Source: Scleroderma bovista (Eukaryota > Basidiomycota > Agaricomycetes > Boletales > Sclerodermataceae). From it: a DNA stretch of 27,988 bases. Positions within the stretch are counted from its first letter, which is position 1. Each line of letters begins with the position of its first letter. Shown piece by piece: positions 18,787 to 26,495 of this stretch. A program made the position numbers and the translations under genes. Where the stretch lies: positions 1 to 27,988 of the forward strand of contig JAYMGJ010000750.1 in NCBI GenBank assembly GCA_037178675.1, written 5' to 3'. The notes below the pieces were generated by a model that was given only the letters and a program-made list of their open reading frames with translations, ran no database searches and was not told the DNA's origin.

Positions 18787-21700
18787 GTTGTTCCCGACTG
18801 TGCACCTATGGAGGCCCGACTCAATGCAGCCGCTCTTTCCGATCCAAATTCTCTCCGACCCTCTGTAACAATTGTTGACCATACTATGCCTTCCTTTCCT
18901 GCGTTAGTAGATTCGGGTTCTACCCACTGTTTTGTAGATCCGTCGTTTGCAAATATGAACACTCTTTCCACTTACTCGGTATCCCCGATCATTCTCCGTC
19001 TATTCAACGGCACCACCACCACCATAATCACCGAAGCAACCGATCTACCTATCCGTTTTCCCTCTGGCGACGTCACCCCAATGACATTTTATGTCACCCC
19101 GTTGGACTCTGACTGTAAGATCGTTCTCGGACACAACTGGCTCACCTGATTCAATCCGTCGATTGACTGGGTACTGAGCAGTATCAAGTTCAGAACATCT
19201 ACGCAGCAAGTGCCAACCCCGAGCTCACTCCCCAACCCTGTAGCGCCCTCACCGAGCATGCTGAGACTCAACGCTATGTCAGTCTCGTCTCCTTCTCTGA
19301 CCGACTCGCCTCAGGCTCCCGGTCTTCGGGCACCTCCTATCGCTCTCATCAATGCTGCAGCCTTTCTGAAGGCTTGTCAGCTAGATGGCGCTCAACAGTT
19401 CTCTATTCAGCTAAAGCCTGACGGCAGCTTTCGCGCAGCGTCGGTCGACGTTGCTCCCGACCTTTCCTCTGTCCCCGAGGCATACCACGACTTTGCCGAC
19501 GTCTTTAGCAAGGTGAAAGCATCGGTACTCACGCCTCATCGGGAACACGACCTCAAGATAGAACTGGAAGAAGGAGCACCATTACCACCCGGAAGACTCT
19601 ACTCTCTCTCCCCCGTCGAGCTCGAAACCCTTCGGGCATTCATCAATGAAAACCTTCGCTTTGGTTTCATCCGTCCGACCTCATCCTCCCATGCAGCCCC
19701 TGTCCTCTCCGTAAAGAAGAAGGATGGCTCTCTCCGACTTTGCGTCAACTACCGAGGACTCAACAAAATATCAAAGAAGGATCGGTATCCCCTACCCCTC
19801 ATCTCCGACCTACTCGACTCTCCAAGTCAAGCAAAGGTCTACATGAAAATTGATCTTTGACATGCTTACCACCTGGTTCGCATTGCCGAAGGTGATGAGT
19901 GGAAAACCGCCTTCAGGACTCGCTATGGCTCGTATGAGTGGCAGGTGATGCCCTTCGGTCTCACCAATGCCCCTGCAGCCTTTCAGCGGTTCGTCAACTC
20001 GGTCTTCGCGGACATGCTCGATGTCTGCGTCGTAGTCTACCTCGATGACATCTTAGTCTACTCGGACAACATGGAGGACCATACTGAACACGTTCGGGAA
20101 GTGCTTCGGCGACTTCGCCAGCACAAGCTTTACGCCAAACCCGAAAAGTGTGAGTTCCATTCGGACTCGGTGGAGTACCTCGGGTACTTCCTTTCCCCCG
20201 ACGGTTTGACGATGTCGCAAGACAAAGTCAAGACAATCTGCGATTGGCCCGAACCTCGCAAGGTGAAGGACATTCAGTCCTTCCTGGGCTTCGTGAACTT
20301 TTACTGTCGATTTATCTTCAATTACTCCGATATAGTGGTTCCCTTAACTCGGTTGACACGGAAAGATGCCCCCTGGGATTTCTCCGACGTCTGCCGACGG
20401 TCATTCAACCAACTCAAGAAGGCCTTCACCACAGCTCCCATCCTTACCCATTTCCAGCCAGGCGCCCAACTGACAGTCGAGACCGACGCTTCGGACTACG
20501 CGATCGCCGGTATCCTATCCATCACAGGTTCGGATGACGAGATACGACCAATTGCGTTCTACTCTCGCACTCTAACCGCGCCCGAGCTGAACTACGATAC
20601 ACACGACAAGGAACTTCTCGCTATTTTCGAAGCATTCAAGGCCTGGCGTCATTATCTGGAGGGCCCTGCCTTCCCGATTGATGTCGTGACCAACAACAAA
20701 AACTTGGAGTATTTCTCCACCTCTAAGGTTCTCACCTGTCGGCAAGCCCGATGGTCGGAATACCTCTCCTCTTTCAACCTGATCATTCGTTTCCGACCTG
20801 GTAAACTTGGTGCAAAGCCCGACGCCTTGACTAGACGCTGGGACGTCTACCCCAAAGAGGGGGATAGGGGCTTCACCCGAGTCAACCCACAGAACCTCCG
20901 ACTGGTGTTCACGGCTGAACAGCTCACCAATTCCCTTCGCGCAACATCCCTACACGCTCCAGTACTCAGAGCTAGTGCACTCATGGACGTCGAGCGTCTC
21001 CACACCGATATCCTAGCCAACCTCCCGACCGATCCCATCGCTAAAGGCCACCTCTCGGACACCTCGAATCCCCGATGGTCGACCGATGAGACTGGTTACC
21101 TACGTCTCGATGGCCGCATGTACATCCCCGAGGCCGATGACTTACGTCTTCGTGTCCTCAGATACAAGCATGACCATCCCCTATCGGGACACTTCGGTCA
21201 GAACCACACCCTAGAGCTCATTCGTCGCGAATACACATGGCCAGGCATTCGTACCTACGTAAAGGACTACGTTAAGTCCTGCACGGCCTGCGCCCGAGCC
21301 AAGACGCCACGTCACCGACCCTATGGGATGCTCAAGCAATTACCGGTCCCCGACCGACCATGGAACTCCATCTCGATGGATTTCATTGAGCAACTCCCAT
21401 CCTCATCCGGCTTCACAGCCATTCTGGTAGTCATTGACCAACTATCAAAGCAAGCCATATTCATCCCGACTCACGACACAATAACGTCTCCCGAGCTCGC
21501 ACAGCTCTTCCTACTACACGTCTTCGCTAAGCATGGTGTCCCCGTGCATGTAACGTCTGACTGAGGCTCAGAATTCGTCTCGCATTTCTTCCGATCACTC
21601 GGTAAGGCCCTAGATATGAAATTACATTTCACTTCGGGCTATCACCCAGAAGGTGACGGACAGACCGAGCGAGCTAACCAAACACTCGAGCAATACCTCA

Positions 21701-22464
21701 GGATGTACTGCAACTACCAGCAGGACAATTGGTCAGACCTCTTACCTCTCGCCGAGTTTGCCTACAACAATGCCCCTAGCGCTACGACTGGTGTATCACC
21801 GTTCTTTGCGAACAAAGGATACCACCCGAACCTCGCTGTGCACCCCGAGCGCGACCTCTCGTTGGCTCTGGCACGGGAATACGCAGTTGACTTAGAGTCA
21901 CTGCATGAGTACCTACGTGAAGAGATGGCTGCTGCCCAGAAAAGGTACCAAGGCCCTGCTGACACCAGAAGATCACCTGCACCCGATTTCAAAGTTGGTG
22001 ATCAAGTATTCGTCAAAGCCAAGTACTTTAGGTCTACCCGACCGTCAAAGAAACTCTCCAAGAAGAATCTTGGCCCCTATCCAATCATCGCCCAAGTCGG
22101 CACTTTATCATTCACAATCCATCTCCCCGACTCTATGCGTACTGTCCATCCTGTCTTCCACGTCTCACAGCTCGAACCAGCGACACCGAATACAATACCG
22201 AATCGGTCACAACCTCCACCACCTCCCATCGAAGTCGACGGCGAACCCGAGTTTGAGATCACCGAGATCCTCGACTCAAAGTTCGACCGATGTCAACGCC
22301 AATGCCCACTCCTCTACCTAGTTAGATGGGCTGGTTACGAAGGTACCAATGAAGAAACATCTTGGTTGATCGCTACCGAGCTCGGACACGCATCAGAACT
22401 TGTGGCCGACTACCACAAAGCCTACCCGACTAAGCCAGGCCCCTTAGAAAGCCTCTCACGCTAA
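18742..22464 (+). pseudogene. pol: Pol polyprotein (PR-RT-RH-IN-chromodomain), three TGA interruptions
   Basis: One frame from the frameshift site to TAA at 22462-22464, about 1.2k codons, broken only by TGA at 19147, 19858 and 21562. Counting from the ATG at 18808: protease with DSGST at 35-39; reverse transcriptase with MPFGLTNAP and YLDD (411-414); RNase H with TDAS (560) and KELLAI, but with TNN where TD(H/N) is expected (Asp to Asn at residue 629); integrase with the H-H-C-C zinc finger, then D858, D918 and E954, a perfect DD35E spacing; a GPY/F module (LGPYPI); and a chromodomain (YLVRWAGYEG, SW) at about 1148-1205. Chromodomains guide integration toward modified histones, commonly heterochromatin. 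The TGAs stand where the family has Arg (NWLT-R-F, DL-R-HAY, SD-R-GSEF), so CGA-to-TGA mutation explains all three. Otherwise the protein is well preserved. Confidence 0.93.
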
Positions 22465-22556
22465 GTCGTTCAAGTCACCAAACAAAGTCTATTTAAAGTG
22501 TACAAAACAAAGTAAAAGAAAAAGGAAAACTAAATACAATTACATGTACAGTCCGA
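22465..22556. other. Convergent 3' region of pol and the antisense gene
   Basis: 92 bp between the pol stop and the stop of the antisense gene. AT-rich, including an AGTAAAAGAAAAAGG stretch; any poly(A) signals for both genes would lie here. Confidence 0.4.
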
Positions 22557-23618
22557 CTACTCGGACTCGCCTTCTCCGTCTTCGTCCCCCGACTCTTCGC
22601 CTTCCCCGTCCGTCTCGTCCGACTCTTGCTGCTCCTTGCTCTCCTCGGGCATCGCCTTGCCCTTGCCCTTCGGGTCCTTAGCGTCGGCCACCCTCTTCAT
22701 CTCCCATGCGACCCCTTCCACCTTTCGACCGAGCTTCGCCAGCTCTCTGGTGTTGCGGTCAATCGCCGCAACGATTTCCCTGAGTCGGCGGTCTAGGACC
22801 AGTGCGACTGGGTCTGGTCGACTCGATGGCCCAGCCACCGAGAATCCTCCCATTGCCGCCTCGATCTCCTCCGTACCCGCGGCCTCGGCGATCGTTTTCT
22901 TCGTCCGCTTCCTCTTCTCACCTCCTCTCGGCGACGTTTCCACCTCCACCGCCTTCTCGCTCTGTTTTCTCTTCTCTCCGCTCGCCGACCGTTCCAATGC
23001 TGACGTCGACACATTGAAGGTACACTTTACCTTAGATCGTTGACACCAACCGCACGTCGGTGTGCGCGCTCTGTCGGCCAGCTCGCACCCACCGCTGTCG
23101 CCGCTCCGCCTGCATCGGTCACAAGGGGGCTTGAACCCCATAATGCCCGTGTTGGAACGAGCAGTGACTTGGCGAGGCTAACCAAACAATAAGTCAGCGA
23201 AATCAAATAAAATTATTAATCGACCACGCACCTTGGGCTTTCCCCCCAATCACGCCCGCATCTCCTCCCCAGCCGCCAGCGACGCGGCCTTCTCCTTCAC
23301 CCTCACCTCCGCCTCAGCCTTGCACCTTGCCTCGAAGTCGGCCCGCGCTTTCCCCTCGGCAACCTTCTTCGCCTGCTCCTCGGCCTTCCGCTTCTCCTCG
23401 GCGACTCTCCTCGCCTCCTCCTCAGCCTTCTTCTTCGCAGCCTCTTCTGCCAACCTCTTCGCCTCTTGCTCGGCCGCCTGTTTCATCAATCGCTCCCGAC
23501 GTCTCCGCGATTGCTCGTCGAACTTCGCGATCTGGACTTGTATCGAGTCAGTCGGTTTCCCTTCCAACTCGGGCGAAGCGGCGCGCGTCCAATCGGTGTT
23601 GTTGTTGCCAGCGGACAT
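22557..23618 (-). CDS. Antisense spliced gene in the gypsy element: coiled-coil plus zinc-motif protein, one internal TGA
   Basis: Exon 1 23618-23232 (129 codons), intron 23231-23178, exon 2 23177-22557 (207 codons with TAA); the join keeps phase 0. The N-terminal part (TDWTRAASPELEG) leads into about 80 residues of Lys/Glu/Ala-rich coiled coil. Exon 2 has six cysteines at 23123-23022 spaced C-X2-C-X8-C-X10-C-X2-C-X6-C, close to the fungal Zn2Cys6 pattern and ending in QRSKVKC. A basic region (KRKRTKK), a short amphipathic stretch (LREIVAAIDRNTRELAKLG) and an acidic Glu/Asp/Ser tail follow. A single TGA at 23252-23250 lies near the end of exon 1, where CGA (Arg) would restore the frame. The make-up resembles the pseudogene at 4.1-5.9 kb and many basidiomycete proteins of unknown role. 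I infer a nucleic-acid or chromatin-binding accessory protein; this is untested. Confidence 0.7.
23178..23231 (-). other. Intron of the antisense gene (54 bp)
   Basis: Minus-strand GTGCGT donor after AAG, a GCTGAC branch-like site, and a GGTTAG acceptor. The 54-bp length is typical for these fungi, and splicing joins the coiled-coil exon in frame with the zinc-motif exon. The intron lies antisense within the retrotransposon, so it survives passage through the sense genomic RNA. Confidence 0.65.
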
Positions 23619-23679
23619 GGTTAATCAAGTAAGATATGAAAGAAGAGGATTTGTTGGGCTACCGTCACTGAAGGCCAGT

Positions 23680-23687
23680 CTTATATA
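23680..23687 (-). promoter_or_regulatory. TATA box of the antisense gene
   Basis: TATATAAG on the minus strand, 62 bp upstream of the ATG at 23618 and outside the LTR. It gives the antisense gene a promoter independent of the LTR. Confidence 0.5.
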
Positions 23688-23770
23688 CGCCCTAACCGAT
23701 TTTCAAACCCAGACAATGGCCGCACACACTCGGTGTGGAATACGCATTGCAGCCTCGTGGGCTTGGCCCT

Positions 23771-23780
23771 AAGAGGGGGA
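23771..23780 (+). promoter_or_regulatory. Polypurine tract of the gypsy element
   Basis: AAGAGGGGGA, three bases before the 3' LTR, the position expected for the plus-strand primer. Confidence 0.75.
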
Positions 23781-23783
23781 TAC

Positions 23784-24403
23784 TGTCACGACTGTGACAT
23801 CCGATCACCCTGTACCCTATTGTCCGATCGTGTCCACACGTTCGCCGCCCGTTTTATTGTATGTACTCCCTTTTCCGTTTCTCTCTATCTGTCCTGTATC
23901 GCCACCGATCGGTGAGCATGTTGTCCGTTCTGTCTCCCTGTACGATTACCTAATATGTTTCCTTTCTTGTTTCCGGTTACTATACGTTCCCGTCCCGTTG
24001 CATTACTAATACGATACTCATCGGTAATCCGGTTATTGCACTTACCGTACTTACTCAGCGTGCAGCGCAACTGCGCTCATCATTCGTCGGTAATCCCGAC
24101 TTCCCGTACATTGCCTCATCCGTTCCACTCAGTATAAATACCTAGATACTCGGTCTGTTGTAGTTCAGTTCGAATATCGAATAAGATACTTCTCATCTGT
24201 TCTCCCTTCGCACTCTCCGTCTCTGTCTCATGCAAGCGGTCATAGACCGTTTACCCTCGGACTCTCCGTCAGACCCTCGGTTGGCCTTCCTATCATTCGG
24301 GAAGCACGACTACGCTACGTAGCATCTCGGTCTTACCACTAGACCAACCCCTGACCCCCTGACCCCTCGTAGAGATCAGATCGGTGAAGAACCGGTCTTG
24401 ACA
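23784..24403 (+). repeat. 3' LTR of the gypsy element (620 bp)
   Basis: Same length as the 5' LTR, with 20 transitions between them. Followed by GGTC, the repeated target sequence. Confidence 0.95.
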
Positions 24404-24407
24404 GGTC

Positions 24408-24839
24408 AAGAGGAAGGAGATAGAGATAGAGACAGAGATGGACAAGAACAGGAGTAGTGACTTATGTTGATTTCAGACTGAGGTATACAAGATAAACTAG
24501 AGGGTACTTATACTAAGTAGAAACTAGGGTTGAGTACATACTATAGAAAGGTGGTGGTCTCCACAGGGAAGGTCTAGCCTGTAGAAGGGTGAAGGAGAGG
24601 AGAGCTGTAGGTAACCTCAGTAGTCTGGCAAGCTACTGTTATATTAGTATATACCTGTAGGTAACTACAAGGTATCAGTAGGTAGTAAGTGGTTAGTAGG
24701 AAAGGTACTCACCCTCAGTATGCTGGCAAGCTACTGAGGGACTATGGTAATAGACTCTACTGTATGTGTGCTTTATGCTTATGTAAGTATGTAAACATAC
24801 CATAACAAATCTGTTTATACTCCAACACATATGGTGACA
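24408..24839 (-). mobile_element. 5' part of the relic's LTR, displaced by the gypsy insertion
   Basis: On the minus strand it starts TGTCACCATATG at 24839. It carries TATAAGTA at 24512-24505, and 33 bases after the TATA start, AGTCTGAAAT (24479-24470), the complement of the priming site at 16615-16606. It ends at the GGTC target site. That two halves 7.6 kb apart satisfy one priming rule is strong support for the reconstruction. Confidence 0.6.
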
Positions 24840-24877
24840 AGTAAACAACCTAATAGTGGACAAGGGGTGACCGGAGT

Positions 24878-25487
24878 TGTCAAGACTGGTTCTTCACAGA
24901 TCTGATCTCTACAAGGGGTCAGGGGTTGATCTAGCGGTAAGACCAAGATGCTATGTAGCATAGTCACACTTCCTGAGTAGTAGGAAGGCCAACCAAGGGT
25001 TTGACGGAGAGTCCAAGGGTAAACGGTCAATGACCAAGTGCTTGCAGAGACGGAGAGTATCAAGGGAGAACAGATGAGAAGTATCTTATTTGATATTTGA
25101 ACTGAAACTACAACAGACCAAGTATCTAGGTATTTATACTGAGTGGAACAGATGAGGTGATGTATGGGAAGTCGGGATTACCGACGAATGATGAGTGCAG
25201 TTGCGCTGCGCGCTGAGTAAGTATGGTAAGTGTGATAATTGGATTACTGATAGATATCGTATTAGTAAAGCAATGGGATGAGAACATATAGTAACTGGAA
25301 ACAAGAAAGGAAACACATTAGGTAATCATACAGAGGGACAGAACGGACAACACACTCACCGATCGGTGGTGATACAGGACAGATAGAGAGAAACAGAAGA
25401 GGGAGTACATACAATAAAACAGATGGTGAACACGTGGACACGATCAGACAATAGGGTGCAGGACGATCAGATGTCATGGTCATGACA
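24878..25487 (-). mobile_element. Solo LTR of the gypsy family (610 bp), older copy
   Basis: Minus-strand TGTCATGGTCATGACA...GTCTTGACA, collinear with the 620-bp LTRs, with many substitutions and a few small indels. It is flanked by the perfect 5-bp TSD GGAGT (24873-24877 and 25488-25492). The TATA box and most of the self-primer (AGTTCAAATAT, a CG-to-CA change) are retained. Compared with the intact LTRs it has lost many CpG sites to TG or CA. Confidence 0.9.
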
Positions 25488-26228
25488 GGAGTTAGGACTA
25501 GGTCAGGTCTGGTGAAAATACTACAAGGTCTAGGATATATTGAGTTCATGGAGAACTCACATCAAGGCAGGGTAAATGGCGAAATGGCAAGGTGTGGTAA
25601 TGAGTGAATAGAGCTTAGACCAAGGGTTGTACTTAATAGAAGGTTATCTGCATGACTGTGACTGGAGTAAGTGACAAGCAACCAGAGTGACCAGATAAGA
25701 TCTGGAGTTGGACATGGTTGTAACAGGTGTCCTCCATACTATACTGATTTAGTTAAGCTCACCTATACACCTACATGATAACACAATATGGGCTCATCCA
25801 TTGACATGCATGAGAGGCAGGCCTGGGCCCACCCAAATGATATAGTGATCACAAATTATGTGCCCGCATTAATGTGTAAATACTTTCTGGGCTCATTCAT
25901 ATGATTCCATGACAATACCTAATTGGACCTATCTACCCTTCCCTTAATTGACACCCTAGCCCACCCCTAGTACATTGTGATAATATCTAAGTATGTAGCC
26001 CATCTGTACCAATCAATAACAAATCATTCCTGGGCTACCATCCACTGGCCCATGACACTTGGCCGATTTTTACCTTCTGGCCATGTAAGACAGCCTAAGT
26101 AGGTGCATGGGGTCATGCATTATTGATCATGTTGCACCCCATCTGGTGCAAGACCCTTCAACTGGTCACAATATGGTACCGGTATTGATATCCTATTCTA
26201 CTATGTGTGTGTACTAAATCTATCTAGG
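25488..26228. other. No gene seen
   Basis: About 740 bp without a supported feature. Near 26165-26228 a GT...CTAAAT...CTAG stretch could be the intron before the exon that follows. Confidence 0.4.
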
Positions 26229-26363
26229 TGGCATCAAAGTTTCTCAAGAAAGAAAGAGAGGGTGTTAAACATGAGCACATGGTTGTCAGACATATTTTTT
26301 TGGAGAAATTAGTAGAGGTGCCAGGGCACATTGAGATAGACCTGACCACCGATGATGATGACT
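26229..26363 (+). other. Possible 3' exon of an unidentified gene
   Basis: An open stretch reading ASKFLKKEREGVKHEH, then RHIFLEKLVEVPGHIEIDL, and ending in four Asp codons and TAG. It follows an acceptor-like CTATCTAG. The sequence looks protein-like (helical, then an amphipathic IEIDL motif with an acidic end that resembles a SUMO-interacting motif), but I cannot assign a family, and upstream exons are not resolved. Confidence 0.35.
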
Positions 26364-26495
26364 AGTGTAGCTATATAGTTCTATCTTCCTTTCTGTTGGG
26401 TTCACAGTGCAATGCTACCATGTTCGTAATATAGTCTCATTTCAAATGTTAAAATACATTGCTGCTGTCTTTACTTTGAACCTTCCTCCAAACCT

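Larger units (their letters stand above)
16764..24403 (+). mobile_element. Ty3/gypsy chromovirus, structurally almost complete (7640 bp)
   Basis: Two 620-bp LTRs (TGTCACGA...CTTGACA) enclose a leader, gag, a -1 frameshift signal, a pol with protease, reverse transcriptase, RNase H, integrase and chromodomain, an antisense spliced gene, and a polypurine tract. It is flanked by GGTC (16760-16763 and 24404-24407). That makes a 4-bp TSD, whereas the related solo LTR at 24878 has 5 bp, so one base may have been lost. The order RT-RNase H-integrase and the C-terminal chromodomain place it among chromoviruses. It is not autonomous now: pol has three in-frame TGA codons, the antisense gene has one, and gag lacks an in-frame ATG. 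Its CpG-rich composition stands out from all neighbours. Confidence 0.95.

Noticed and set aside
19147..21564. TGA recoding (selenocysteine or readthrough) in pol
   Set aside because: Each TGA replaces a conserved Arg, no SECIS-like element is evident, and CpG decay explains the changes as well as the LTR differences.
22636..23043. 135-codon plus-strand frame opposite the antisense gene
   Set aside because: Ser/Pro/Leu-rich complement of the Lys/Glu/Arg-rich antisense protein; the minus strand has the zinc motif, splice sites and TATA box.
23233..23772. 179-codon Ala/Ser/Phe-rich plus-strand frame
   Set aside because: Shadow of the Lys/Glu/Ala coiled-coil exon on the other strand.
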